A stretch of DNA of 64,000 nt, from positions 158,894-222,893 of the forward strand of contig CAKUYO010000001.1 of the NCBI GenBank assembly GCA_934716995.1, read 5' to 3'. Positions 1 to 8,122 of this stretch are shown here, one piece after another. Origin of the DNA: an uncultured Bacteroidales bacterium. Lineage in GTDB: Bacteria > Bacteroidota > Bacteroidia > Bacteroidales > Paludibacteraceae. The position numbers and the translations under genes were made by a program. Position 1 is the stretch's first letter, and the number at the start of each line of letters is the position of its first letter. Under the pieces are notes generated by a model that saw only the letters and a list, made by a program, of their open reading frames with translations, made no database searches and was not told where the DNA came from.

Positions 1-376
1 GCATAAAATCGTAAGGAGCAGAAGATGACGAATATCCCGGTTCTCCCTCACACTGCCAATCAAAGGAAATAGTATAGTCTCCTTTTTCAAAGTGAAAAGC
101 ACGATAAGCAAATGATGTTTGATACGCATTCGGATACGTTGCGGAGTATGTATAAGTCGTTCCTCCGTCGTTGCTGATATACAACGCATTGGAACCTCCG
201 TGGTTGGTAGCAGAGCCTATACACCACTGGTTAACCGTGGCATTGGCGAACTGCCAGGAAGCATTGTCGGCAGCGTCCTCAAAGCCCGTAGTGTATGGCA
301 GCGACGTAGCCTCCGCCATCACCCCCACAGAGAAGAGAACCGACAACAAGAACAAAAAGAGTTTGTTTTGCCTCAT
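1..376 (-). CDS. Exported adhesin-like protein, 5' part only (runs off the window)
   Basis: An open frame starts with ATG at 376-374 and runs leftward for 125 codons without a stop to the window edge, so the gene is partial. The first ~22 residues form a signal peptide (MRQNKLFLFLLSVLFSVGVM). The mature part begins with LPYTTGFEDAADNASWQF, followed by NQWCIGSATNHGGSNALYIS. This is the pattern of the choice-of-anchor J / cleaved-adhesin beta-sandwich domain common in Bacteroidota surface proteins, where it often precedes fibronectin type III repeats and a sorting tail; those would lie outside the window. A possible minus-strand promoter lies at 516-547. Exported status is well supported; the function is inferred from the domain pattern. 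Confidence 0.75.
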   Translation of the reverse strand, partial: MRQNKLFLFLLSVLFSVGVMAEATSLPYTTGFEDAADNASWQFANATVNQWCIGSATNHGGSNALYISNDGGTTYTYSATYPNAYQTSFAYRAFHFEKGDYTISFDWQCEGEPGYSSSSAPYDFM

Positions 377-515
377 AAGAATAGAATTTTTAGTTAGTAA
401 ATATATTTGTTTATTTTATTACAAAGATAAAACAGACCGATTTTCTGCATATAGAAACAAGGTTATGCAAAAAGAGTTAAAATCAACGGTATTTGGCCTT
501 TTGATAAAACAAGGG

Positions 516-547
516 CAAAATTACTGCAAAATTCCCATTTATGCAAC
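516..547 (-). promoter_or_regulatory. Possible Bacteroidota promoter for the exported gene at 1-376
   Basis: On the minus strand TAATTTTG (523-516) is preceded, 20 bp upstream, by GTTG (547-544), close to the TTTG / TAnnTTTG consensus. It would give a leader of about 140 nt. Confidence 0.4.
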
Positions 548-677
548 ACTTATGTATAAATATGCGCCCAAAAGTCATTTTTCCCACCATTTCGCTTACT
601 TTTTGTGCATAATCTGCATAACTATAACGATTCAACGGCTTTTCTATCTTTCTATTTTTCTCTCTTTCCATACCCCG

Positions 678-709
678 GTTGCGTATATCGCAAAAAAGCA
701 GTAACTTTG
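678..709 (+). promoter_or_regulatory. Bacteroidota -33/-7 promoter of the glycosyltransferase at 749
   Basis: GTTG at 678-681 and TAACTTTG at 702-709 are separated by 20 bp, matching the Bacteroides consensus. The -7 box ends 39 bp before the ATG. Confidence 0.7.
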
Positions 710-748
710 CAGGCAAATAAAAAAACATACGCCTAAAAAGTATACACA

Positions 749-1714
749 ATGAACATATCCATAGTTGTACCCCTGTTCAACGAAGCGGAATCACTACCGA
801 AACTCTATGAATGGATAGCCCGCGTGATGTATGAGAATCATTTCTCATACGAAATTATCTTTGTCAACGACGGCAGTACCGACAATTCGTGGCAGGTGAT
901 TGAAGACCTGAAGAAGCAAGCCGACGCAGGCAAACAAGGCGAGATACACGGCATCTGTTTCCGTCGCAACTATGGCAAGTCGGCAGCGTTGTACTGCGGT
1001 TTCCGTGCCGCACAAGGCGATGTGGTAATCACTATGGATGCCGACCTGCAAGACTCGCCCGACGAGATACCCGAACTATACCGGATGATTACGGAAGAGG
1101 GCTTTGACCTTGTCTCTGGTTGGAAAAAGAAACGCTACGACAACAAACTTACCAAGAACCTGCCCAGCAAACTGTTCAACGCCACGGCACGCAAAGTTAC
1201 GGGTATTCCGCTCCACGATATGAACTGCGGACTGAAAGCCTATCGCAAGGAGGTAGTGAAGAACATCGAGGTGTTCTCCGAGATGCATCGCTATATCCCC
1301 TATCTGGCAAAGAATGCCGGTTTCACCAAGATCGGAGAAAAAGTGGTGGTACACCACAAACGCGAGTTCGGCGTATCCAAATTCGGTATGAACCGCTTTA
1401 TCAACGGCTATCTGGACTTGATGACGCTCTGGTTTCTCAACAAGTTCGGCAAGCAGCCAATGCATTTCTTCGGTCTCATCGGATCAATGATGTTCTTTAT
1501 CGGCTTTGTGGCAATTATCGTGGTGGCAGCCATGAAACTGCACGCTCTCACGCACGGCGTACACGCTATGCTGCTTGGTACCAATCCCTATTTCCACATC
1601 GCCATCCTGATGATGATACTCGGCTGTATGCTTTTCCTGGCAGGTTTCCTCGGGGAACTGATCATCCGCAACTCCCAGTCCCGCAACGACTATCTGATCA
1701 AAGAAGAGATTTAG
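749..1714 (+). CDS. Family 2 glycosyltransferase, DPM1/GtrB-like, membrane anchored
   Basis: A 321-residue protein with a GT-A domain of the dolichol/undecaprenyl-phosphate sugar transferase type. The N-terminal MNISIVVPLFNEAESLPKLY and EIIFVNDGSTDNS are typical nucleotide-sugar binding strands, and TMDADLQDSP carries the DxD metal site. Two hydrophobic segments near residues 235-260 and 275-305 anchor the C-terminus. Such enzymes usually move a sugar from UDP- or GDP-sugar to a polyprenyl phosphate on the cytoplasmic face of the inner membrane for envelope glycan assembly. It is a single-gene unit with its own promoter (678-709) and a strong hairpin terminator (1740-1770). The sugar used cannot be read from the sequence. 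Confidence 0.9.
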   Translation: MNISIVVPLFNEAESLPKLYEWIARVMYENHFSYEIIFVNDGSTDNSWQVIEDLKKQADAGKQGEIHGICFRRNYGKSAALYCGFRAAQGDVVITMDADLQDSPDEIPELYRMITEEGFDLVSGWKKKRYDNKLTKNLPSKLFNATARKVTGIPLHDMNCGLKAYRKEVVKNIEVFSEMHRYIPYLAKNAGFTKIGEKVVVHHKREFGVSKFGMNRFINGYLDLMTLWFLNKFGKQPMHFFGLIGSMMFFIGFVAIIVVAAMKLHALTHGVHAMLLGTNPYFHIAILMMILGCMLFLAGFLGELIIRNSQSRNDYLIKEEI

Positions 1715-1739
1715 TCCGTATTCAACATAATAAAAAGCA

Positions 1740-1770
1740 ACCGGCTGCCTGTGTATCACAGACAGCCGGT
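1740..1770. terminator. Convergent hairpin terminator
   Basis: ACCGGCTG (1740-1747) pairs with CAGCCGGT (1763-1770), and CTGTG/CACAG extends the stem inside. It lies between two convergent genes, so it may serve both. The T tract is weak. Confidence 0.65.
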
Positions 1771-1794
1771 GTTGTGTTGGTACGTTTGGGAATA

Positions 1795-2304
1795 TCAGAG
1801 CAATGTCTTGACCTCTTCTTTGAGGGCGGAGAGGGCAACGGAATTTGGGGTAGCGCCATTGGTGGCGTAGGCGGTAATGAGGGTTTTGGCATAGTCGAGG
1901 CTGCTGCTACCCTCGGGCATTGAGGCTGCCATAGCCGTTACGAACGCCCCCATCTCATCACGGGCGTGAATGATTTTGTCCCATACCTCGTCGCTGACGT
2001 ATATCTGCTGGCTCAGGTTGTGGTCGTATTCCATACGAATAGTACGGAGCAGTTGCTGCTGCACTTGCACAGGCGTCATCTCCTGCAGGTTCATCTCCAT
2101 CAACATACGCTCGGGCGTGGTGCGCTCGAGAAGAAGAGTCAGCCGCTCATACGCACGCAGGCGGATAGGCGATATCTCCTTTTGAGAGAGGCGTTTCAGT
2201 TCCCAGAGACGTTTCTCCTGTTCGTTATTGAACAATTTGTGCATTACCAACCAAGTAGCCAACAGCACAATAAGTGCCGGTATCGAATAAGCCAGTATCT
2301 CCAT
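1795..2304 (-). CDS. Conserved Bacteroidota membrane-anchored protein, function unknown
   Basis: A 169-residue protein with one N-terminal transmembrane helix (residues ~3-22, MEILAYSIPALIVLLATWLV). A charged, mostly helical region follows (EKRLWELKRLSQKEISPIRL). The arrangement resembles small Bacteroidota proteins of unknown function (possibly the DUF7935 family; recalled, not checked). The cytoplasmic part is rich in Leu, Glu and Arg and probably forms helical bundles. It has its own minus-strand promoter at 2344-2375 and is convergent with the glycosyltransferase. No catalytic motif was seen. Confidence 0.75.
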   Translation of the reverse strand: MEILAYSIPALIVLLATWLVMHKLFNNEQEKRLWELKRLSQKEISPIRLRAYERLTLLLERTTPERMLMEMNLQEMTPVQVQQQLLRTIRMEYDHNLSQQIYVSDEVWDKIIHARDEMGAFVTAMAASMPEGSSSLDYAKTLITAYATNGATPNSVALSALKEEVKTLL

Positions 2305-2343
2305 TTCTTTAAATTATGAATTATGAATTACGAATTACGATTG

Positions 2344-2375
2344 CAAAGATAGTACAAAATTAAGAAACCTGCAAA
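2344..2375 (-). promoter_or_regulatory. Bacteroidota promoter of the gene at 1795-2304
   Basis: Minus-strand TTTG (2375-2372), 20 bp spacer, TATCTTTG (2351-2344): a perfect match to the consensus. Confidence 0.75.
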
Positions 2376-2427
2376 TCCGGTTCTTTATTCATTGTTCTTC
2401 GTTCTTTGTTCTTTGTCCATTGTTCCA

Positions 2428-3327
2428 TTACAGCATATCGGCGAGGGTGAGGGCGGTCATTGCCTCCACGACGGGGACGGCACGGGTGGCGACACAGGCA
2501 TCGTGGCGGCCGGGGACAGTGCGGGCAATACTGGGCGTAGGTTTGAAGACGCAACGGAATGTTATTGGCGTACCGTCGGCAATGCCGCCCGAGATACCGC
2601 CCGAGACGGCATTGGCTTCGCTGCCGCGGAGCGCAATACCTTCAAAACCGGTGCCGTAGTCGAATCCTTTGCAGGCGTTGATACTCATTATGGCAAAGGC
2701 AAGGCGGGCTTGCAGTTTGTCGAAGATCGGTTCACCCGTGCCGACAGGCACCCCCGTAACAGTGCAGCGGATGATACCTCCGACAGAGTCGCCGTCGGCA
2801 CGCACGGTACGGATAATCTCCTCGAAACGCTGCGGGGCGGTCTCCGTGCCGACCTGTATCAGTTCGGCACGGATATGAATACCTTTGGCACGCAGTATCT
2901 GCTTGGCGATACAACCCGCCACCACGCGGGCTGCCGTCTCGCGGGCGGAAGCGCGTCCGCCGCCGCGCCAGTCGCGGATACCGTATTTCTGCTGATAGAC
3001 CATGTCGGCATGCCCGGGACGATAGTTATGTTTGAGCCATTCATAGTCCCCGGGGCGGGCATCACGGTTGCGGATAAGGAAAGCGATGGGGGTGCCGAGG
3101 GTAACGCCGTCGAGGACACCGCTCAACCACTCCACCTCATCGGGTTCGTGCTTGGCACGCTCGGACGCACCGACAACGCCCTGCCCCGACCGGCGCAGCA
3201 GTTCACTGCGGACAAAATCGAAATCAATATGCAAGCCCGACGGCACACCGTCAAGCACACCGCCGACAGCCGCCCCGTGCGACTCACCGAAAGAGGTAAA
3301 GACAAAATGAAAGCCAAATGAGTTCAT
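2428..3327 (-). CDS. aroC: Chorismate synthase, shortened form
   Basis: Converts 5-enolpyruvylshikimate 3-phosphate to chorismate with reduced FMN, the last step of the shikimate pathway. Family signatures are plain: FGESHGAAVGGVLDG (His17), RPGHAD (His106), RGGGRASARET and PGRHDACVATRAVPVVEAM near the C-terminus. The protein has only 299 residues, against about 355-365 usually. The missing residues fall in three places that are loops or insertions in the family: after TETAPQRFEEII (~170), around GSEANAVSGGISGG (~240) and before VPGRHDACV (~270). Both catalytic histidines and the FMN/substrate arginine motifs remain, so it is probably active. The frame is open throughout, with no sign of decay. 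aroA, also shortened, lies at 10706. Confidence 0.93.
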   Translation of the reverse strand: MNSFGFHFVFTSFGESHGAAVGGVLDGVPSGLHIDFDFVRSELLRRSGQGVVGASERAKHEPDEVEWLSGVLDGVTLGTPIAFLIRNRDARPGDYEWLKHNYRPGHADMVYQQKYGIRDWRGGGRASARETAARVVAGCIAKQILRAKGIHIRAELIQVGTETAPQRFEEIIRTVRADGDSVGGIIRCTVTGVPVGTGEPIFDKLQARLAFAIMSINACKGFDYGTGFEGIALRGSEANAVSGGISGGIADGTPITFRCVFKPTPSIARTVPGRHDACVATRAVPVVEAMTALTLADML

Positions 3328-3387
3328 TGTGTGTGTTATAAAAACAAAACCTGCAAGACAATGTTTAACCTAACGGGAAAGACCAAT

Positions 3388-3493
3388 CTCGTTGCCGTGT
3401 GCTTTAAGGAGTTCTACTCAGCCCACAGGGCTTCGTCTCGCTACGGCACTCAGTGTGCTACGCACACCTGCCTTACGCTTCACGTTGCCGTAA
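3388..3493. repeat. Dispersed 106 bp repeat, copy 1
   Basis: Aligns without gaps to 46212-46317 with 8 differences counted by eye. It is bounded by the direct repeat CGTTGCCGT and contains two potential hairpins: AGCCCA/GGGCTT and GTGTGC-TAC-GCACAC. A locus at 23536-23562 has the two bounding repeats in tandem without the middle. Confidence 0.8.
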
Positions 3494-3585
3494 ATGATAC
3501 ATCTAAATCCAATAAGTCCAATAGGGCTAATAAGTCGGATAAGACAAACAAGAACCGAACAACGATGTGCAAAAGTACAACAAAA

Positions 3586-3617
3586 TTTGCGGGTGTGCAA
3601 AAAAAAGAGTAACTTTG
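3586..3617 (+). promoter_or_regulatory. Bacteroidota promoter of the acetylesterase gene
   Basis: TTTG (3586-3589), 20 bp, TAACTTTG (3610-3617). It rules out translation starts upstream of ~3624 and supports the ATG at 3651. Confidence 0.75.
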
Positions 3618-3650
3618 CACGTTTTGAAAGATACATCTATTTTTTATCGT

Positions 3651-4445
3651 ATGAAAAAGACCGTTTTTTCAGTATTGCTGCTATTTGTTGTCGGGCTGTT
3701 GTGCAGTTCGGCAGGCAAACGCCCCGTTACCCTGTTTATGGTGGGCGATTCGACCATGGCAGACAAGGAAGAGTTGGATATATCTCCCGAACGCGGTTGG
3801 GGGCAGTTATTCCCCACCTATCTGACGGGCAATATCGTAGTGGAGAACCATGCACGCAACGGGCGCAGCACCAAATCGTTCATCGCCCAAGGGCGCTGGG
3901 CGGAAGTGATGAACCGCGTAAAGAAAGGCGACATCGTACTGATACAGTTCGGGCACAATGATGCCAAACAGTCTGATGCAGAGCGATACACACCGATTGC
4001 AGACTATGAAAACAACCTGATGCAGATGATCGGCGAGGCGCAGAAGAGGAAAGCACACGTGATACTCTGCACGCCTATCTCGCGCCGCTATTTCAGGGAC
4101 GGCGTATTCCACCCCCGCCACGGCGGTTACCCCGACGCAGCACGCCGTGTGGCGCAGCGGATGAATGTGCCTTTGCTGGACTTGGAGAAGAGTACGGCAG
4201 AGTGGCTGACCAATCTCGGCAACGAGCAGAGCAAACAGTACTTTATGAACGTGGCAGCAGGCGAGTGCCTCAAATATCCCGAAGGCAAAACCGACAACAC
4301 GCACTTGCGCGAAGCAGGGGCACTGGAGGTGGGACGCCAAGCCGCAGAGCAGATGAAAGCACTGGACTTGAAATGGCTCTCCAAATACATCACATTGGAC
4401 AACAACGAGGCGGTTTATACTACCCCGTGCGGAGTACACTATTAA
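3651..4445 (+). CDS. SGNH-fold esterase, rhamnogalacturonan acetylesterase-like (CE12 type)
   Basis: A 264-residue exported protein. The start at 3651 gives a good signal peptide (MKKTVFSVLLLFVVGLLCSS) and lies just after the promoter. The SGNH blocks are all visible: VGDSTMAD with the nucleophile Ser34, NHARNGRSTKSF (block II Gly/Asn), IQFGHNDAK (block III Asn) and DNTHLREAGA with the Asp-x-x-His pair near the C-terminus. This pattern is typical of rhamnogalacturonan acetylesterases, which remove acetyl groups from pectin side regions in the periplasm or outside the cell. It is followed after 30 bp by a PCMD-like protein and then a glycosyltransferase on the same strand. Exact substrate is inferred; it would fit the pectin PUL at 46537-54985. 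Confidence 0.88.
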   Translation: MKKTVFSVLLLFVVGLLCSSAGKRPVTLFMVGDSTMADKEELDISPERGWGQLFPTYLTGNIVVENHARNGRSTKSFIAQGRWAEVMNRVKKGDIVLIQFGHNDAKQSDAERYTPIADYENNLMQMIGEAQKRKAHVILCTPISRRYFRDGVFHPRHGGYPDAARRVAQRMNVPLLDLEKSTAEWLTNLGNEQSKQYFMNVAAGECLKYPEGKTDNTHLREAGALEVGRQAAEQMKALDLKWLSKYITLDNNEAVYTTPCGVHY

Positions 4446-4475
4446 TGCATAATGCATAATGCACAATTATTTCTT

Positions 4476-5432
4476 ATGAAGAAAAAGATTATACTCTTTT
4501 TGTTTGGGGTTATCGGGTCGTCGGCTCTGTTTGCCGAGCGGGTGGAGATGTTGCCCTTCGGCGATATGGAGCAATGGACGGTACGGTATATCAAAGAATC
4601 GAAACTGCTGGGCGGGAACACGCGTACTCTCTATTGTGTGGCACCGACCGACACCATACGCGAGAACGTACCTTATATATACGGCAAGACGGGCAGTCCG
4701 TGGTCCACAAGCAATGCCTACGCCAATGTGATAGGCATTGAGAAATCGGCTTGTACGGTAGTACCCGAGCGCAGAGAAAAAGGCGGTACGTGCTGCCGAT
4801 TGGATGTATCGATGCTGGGTGTACGAGTTATGGGAATGATTGATATACAAGTGCTTGCCGCAGGTACGCTCTACACGGGGCGGACGATTGAACCGATCAC
4901 GGGTGCAAGCGACCCATACAAGAACATCGATTTCGGTGTGCCATTCACCAAACGCCCGACTGCGTTGCAGTTTGACTACAAATGCCTGATTTCGCCGGAG
5001 AACTGGGTTTGGTATGCCAAAGGTCTGAGCAAACCGCGCAAACAGGACGGGCACGACGAAGCGGAGGCGTACCTGTACCTGCAGCACCGTTGGGAAGACG
5101 AGGACGGCAATATCCACTCGGTGCGCGTGGGTACAGCATACGAGCGGTATGACAAATCGCAGTTGGAATGGCAGAACGGACACCGCATCCCCATCCACTA
5201 CGGCGACATCACGGGCGAGCCGTGGTTTAAGCCGTATATGGGTTTCAACACCAACCAGCGTGCAATGAACTCGAAAGGAAAGATGGTACCCGTGCAGGAA
5301 GAAGGCTGGGACGCCACCAAACAGCCGACACATATTGTGATTATGCTCACAGCGGGACGCTACGAGGCGTTTGTAGGGCATGCGGGCAACGTAATGTGGG
5401 TGGATAATGTAGCACTTGTTTACGACAAATAA
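4476..5432 (+). CDS. Exported PCMD-like protein (putative carbohydrate metabolism domain)
   Basis: A 318-residue protein beginning with a signal peptide (MKKKIILFLFGVIGSSALFA). The upstream ATG at 4452 lies in a TAATGCA repeat and is unlikely to be used. The mature protein starts with MLPFGDMEQWTVRYI and contains FGVPFTKRPTALQFDYK and, at the end, GNVMWVDNVALVYDK. These resemble the beta-sandwich PCMD domain found next to glycan-degrading genes in Bacteroidota; the assignment is from recall of the pattern. No catalytic site was recognised, so a glycan-binding role is a guess. It sits between the esterase and a glycosyltransferase whose GTG start lies 2 bp after its stop. Confidence 0.7.
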   Translation: MKKKIILFLFGVIGSSALFAERVEMLPFGDMEQWTVRYIKESKLLGGNTRTLYCVAPTDTIRENVPYIYGKTGSPWSTSNAYANVIGIEKSACTVVPERREKGGTCCRLDVSMLGVRVMGMIDIQVLAAGTLYTGRTIEPITGASDPYKNIDFGVPFTKRPTALQFDYKCLISPENWVWYAKGLSKPRKQDGHDEAEAYLYLQHRWEDEDGNIHSVRVGTAYERYDKSQLEWQNGHRIPIHYGDITGEPWFKPYMGFNTNQRAMNSKGKMVPVQEEGWDATKQPTHIVIMLTAGRYEAFVGHAGNVMWVDNVALVYDK

Positions 5433-5434
5433 CC

Positions 5435-6607
5435 GTGGAATACTGGTATTCGTTATCATTGTCGGACTATTGCCTGTTGGGCGCATTGGGGCTTGTTTTT
5501 GTGTTTCAGGTGTATTTCTACGCCCGCTATATGGCGGCACCTGCACGCAAGATCCGCCACGACAGAAAGGCTCAACCACCCGACATCCACCCGACATCCA
5601 CCAGTGTTTCGCCGCAAGGCGTGTCGGTGATTGTATGCGCCCGCAACGAGGGGTACCACCTTGAGCCGTATCTGCAATCGCTGCTTACGCAAGACTATCC
5701 GCTCTATGAAGTGATTGTGGTGAATGACGGCTCGGAAGACAACACCTCGGCGGTGATTGACTCCTATATATCGCGCGACGCGCGTATGCGCACAACGTTT
5801 GTACCACGCGAGGCGCAGGTGGGCAGTTCCAAGAAGTTGGCACTGACCTTAGGCGCAAAGGCTGCCAAGTATGACTATCTGCTCTTGACAGACGCAGACT
5901 GCAGACCTGAATCGACGCATTGGATCAGCGAGATGATGCACGGGTTCAGCAAGCCCGAAACGGAGGTGGTACTCGGCTACGGGGCATACTTCAAGGACAA
6001 AGGGGAAATCAACCGTTTGGTACGGTTCGACACGCTGTTTAACGGCTTGCACTATTTGGGCGCCGCCTTGTGCAAGCACCCTTATATGGGCGTGGGGCGC
6101 AACCTCGCTTATAAAAAATCGCTGTTCTTCGAGAGCGGCGGTTTCTCACACCTGATGACCGAGCGGGCGGGCGATGACGACCTGTTTGTCAACCGCGTGG
6201 CAACAGGCAAGAACACAGCGGTAGTGGTATCACGGGACAGCCTGACATGGTCGGTATCGAAACATACACTACGCGAGTGGCTGCTACAGAAACGCAGACA
6301 CCTGAGCGTATCGCCGAAGTACCGCGCTGCCACCAAGTTCCGTCTCGGCATAGAGCCGCTGACGCGCGGATTGTTCTATGCACTGCTGATTGCGACAGGC
6401 GTGTGCGGGTCGCCCGTGACGTGGATTGCAGCGGTAACGCTGTTTGCAGCACGTCTGCTGATGCAGATACTGATCATAGACATATCCGCATGGCGAATGG
6501 GATTGTCCATGTTCGGATTGAGCGTGGTATGGTACGATATTTGTTTGCCGCTCATATCGCTGTATATGCTTGTTACACAGCCGTTTCGCCCGAAGCAACG
6601 GTGGTAA
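5435..6607 (+). CDS. Family 2 glycosyltransferase with membrane segments
   Basis: A 390-residue membrane glycosyltransferase. It starts at a GTG 2 bp after the preceding stop, suggesting coupled translation. An N-terminal hydrophobic segment (residues ~10-30) precedes the GT-A domain: VSVIVCARNEGYHLEPYL, EVIVVNDGSEDNTS, LLTDADCRPES (metal site), AGDDDLFVNRVA (general-base region) and KRRHLSVSPKYR (QxxRW-like position). Two or three hydrophobic segments close the protein (~305-375). The layout matches processive or envelope glycosyltransferases of Bacteroidota; donor and acceptor are unknown. The truncated glycosyltransferase at 11755 belongs to the same broad type. Confidence 0.88.
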   Translation: MEYWYSLSLSDYCLLGALGLVFVFQVYFYARYMAAPARKIRHDRKAQPPDIHPTSTSVSPQGVSVIVCARNEGYHLEPYLQSLLTQDYPLYEVIVVNDGSEDNTSAVIDSYISRDARMRTTFVPREAQVGSSKKLALTLGAKAAKYDYLLLTDADCRPESTHWISEMMHGFSKPETEVVLGYGAYFKDKGEINRLVRFDTLFNGLHYLGAALCKHPYMGVGRNLAYKKSLFFESGGFSHLMTERAGDDDLFVNRVATGKNTAVVVSRDSLTWSVSKHTLREWLLQKRRHLSVSPKYRAATKFRLGIEPLTRGLFYALLIATGVCGSPVTWIAAVTLFAARLLMQILIIDISAWRMGLSMFGLSVVWYDICLPLISLYMLVTQPFRPKQRW

Positions 6608-6728
6608 TATTAGGAACATATAATTAGCCATTTATTAACCATCAATACAACGTAAAACCAAAAACGCGTAGCCACAAACGCAACGCCATTAACGTGAAAC
6701 CATTAACGTGAAACAAAAAAGTAGAATT

Positions 6729-7034
6729 ATGGAAGAAAAGAAACTGAACATCAACCTCACGCCCGAGGTGGCGGAAGGTACGTATGCCAACCTGACTATT
6801 ATCGCCCACTCGCCCAGCGAGTTCGTTTTCGACTTCGTACGCATGATGCCGGGTATGGAACAGGCGTCAGTGAAGTCGCGTGTGATCATGACGCCAGACC
6901 AGACCAAGAAACTGCTTTTTGCCCTGCAAAACAACATCGCCCAATACGAGAAACAATTCGGCAAGATACAGAACCCAAGCGGTCCCATCCCAGGCAGCAC
7001 CCTGCCGATGTCTTTCGGTGGCGGCGAGGCGTAA
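6729..7034 (+). CDS. DUF3467 family protein
   Basis: A 101-residue soluble protein. The start at 6729 (MEEKKLNINLTPEVAEGTYA) fits the family; an upstream ATG-free extension from 6708 does not. The core ANLTIIAHSPSEFVFDF, DFVRMMPGMEQASVKSRVIM and TPDQTKKLLFALQNNIAQYE is the DUF3467 signature, widespread in Bacteroidota and of unknown biochemical role. The C-terminus is Pro/Gly-rich. It is preceded by a spacer made of repeated CCATTAACGTGAAA units (6690-6718). Confidence 0.88.
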   Translation: MEEKKLNINLTPEVAEGTYANLTIIAHSPSEFVFDFVRMMPGMEQASVKSRVIMTPDQTKKLLFALQNNIAQYEKQFGKIQNPSGPIPGSTLPMSFGGGEA

Positions 7035-7116
7035 ATCAATGCACAATGCATAATGCATAATGCGTAATTTACAAATTTACACATTTTCTAATTTACAAAT
7101 TTAATTTATCAGTACT

Positions 7117-7992
7117 ATGAAAACTTTCCCTGCTTCCCAACTGATTATCAATGATGACGGCAGTGTATTCCACTTGCATCTCAAACCCGAGTTTTTAGCC
7201 GACAAGATCATCCTCGTGGGCGACCAGAACCGCGTGGATATGGTGGCTTCGTTCTTTGACGAAGGCAGTATCGAATGTAATGTACAAAGCCGTGAGTTTC
7301 ATACGATTACGGGCAAATTCCACGGCAAGCGTATCTCGTGTATCTCCACGGGTATCGGTACCGACAACTGCGATATTGTGATGAATGAGATTGATGCACT
7401 GGCAAACATCGATTTTGCCACCCGCACCGAGAAAGCCGAGAAGCGCCGTCTGGAGATTGTACGCGTAGGCACCTGCGGCGGTATGCAGGAAGATATACCT
7501 CTCGGCACGTTCCTTGTAAGCCAAAAATCCATCGGTTTCGACGGTGTGCTGGCGTTCTACGAAGACCGCGACAAGATTTCCGACCTCGGTTTCGAGAAAG
7601 CCCTTGTGGACTTTATCCACTACCCCGCCAAGGCGGCTGTGCCGTATATTGTCAAAGCGGACGAGGAACTGGTGGATCGTATTGCCAAAGACGATATGAT
7701 GCGCGGTTGCACCATTGCCGCCAACGGTTTCTACGGACCGCAAGGGCGTGTGCTGCGAGTGAACCTCGCCGTACCCGATATCAACGAGCGTATCTCGGCT
7801 TTCCGCTATGAGGGGCAACGCATCACCAACTACGAGATGGAGGGGTCGTGTATCGCCGGACTTGCGCTCCACATGGGGCATAAGGCTATGACCGTCTGCT
7901 GCGTCATCGCCCAGCGCAAAGCCGAGGCGGCAAACACCGACTACAAACCCCGCGTCAAAGAACTTGTCCGCACCGTGCTGGAACGTATCTGA
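7117..7992 (+). CDS. Nucleoside phosphorylase, uridine phosphorylase-like
   Basis: A 291-residue cytoplasmic enzyme of the PNP/UDP phosphorylase superfamily, which splits nucleosides with phosphate for base and ribose salvage. The phosphate-binding segment KIILVGDQNRVDMVASFF, the central GIGTDNCDIVMNEI, RVGTCGGMQEDIPLGTFLVS and the ribose-binding NYEMEGSCIAGLALHMG are all recognisable. NP-I enzymes of this length in Bacteroidota are usually annotated as uridine phosphorylases. Substrate preference cannot be settled by reading. The upstream spacer (7036-7110) is composed of TAATGCA and AAATTTAC repeats, and a REP-like hairpin (8049-8075) follows the gene. Confidence 0.9.
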   Translation: MKTFPASQLIINDDGSVFHLHLKPEFLADKIILVGDQNRVDMVASFFDEGSIECNVQSREFHTITGKFHGKRISCISTGIGTDNCDIVMNEIDALANIDFATRTEKAEKRRLEIVRVGTCGGMQEDIPLGTFLVSQKSIGFDGVLAFYEDRDKISDLGFEKALVDFIHYPAKAAVPYIVKADEELVDRIAKDDMMRGCTIAANGFYGPQGRVLRVNLAVPDINERISAFRYEGQRITNYEMEGSCIAGLALHMGHKAMTVCCVIAQRKAEAANTDYKPRVKELVRTVLERI

Positions 7993-8048
7993 TACGTTTC
8001 AAAACGCATTGCGAAACATATTTACAAGAACAAAACAGACAAAACATA

Positions 8049-8075
8049 TCTTGCGGCACAACACGTGCCGCGCTT
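8049..8075. repeat. REP-like hairpin, solo copy
   Basis: GCGGCAC-AACAC-GTGCCGC forms a perfect 7 bp stem (8053-8071) inside the longer unit TCTTGCGGCACAACACG. The same unit with the same loop occurs as an inverted pair at 12601-12767. Confidence 0.65.
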
Positions 8076-8122
8076 TGTAGCAGGTTCTATAGAATCTAAA
8101 ACGTTCCTAAAACACTAAAGAT

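Larger units (their letters stand above)
377..748. other. Divergent intergenic region
   Basis: A 372 bp AT-rich stretch separates the leftward exported gene from the rightward glycosyltransferase. It holds one promoter candidate for each direction (516-547 minus, 678-709 plus). No RNA gene or convincing small reading frame was seen. Confidence 0.6.
3328..3650. other. Divergent intergenic region with a dispersed repeat
   Basis: Holds a 106 bp repeat (3388-3493) that recurs at 46212-46317, a run of TAAGTCNAATA-like short repeats (~3500-3560) and the promoter of the acetylesterase gene (3586-3617). No clear promoter was found for aroC on the minus strand. Confidence 0.6.
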
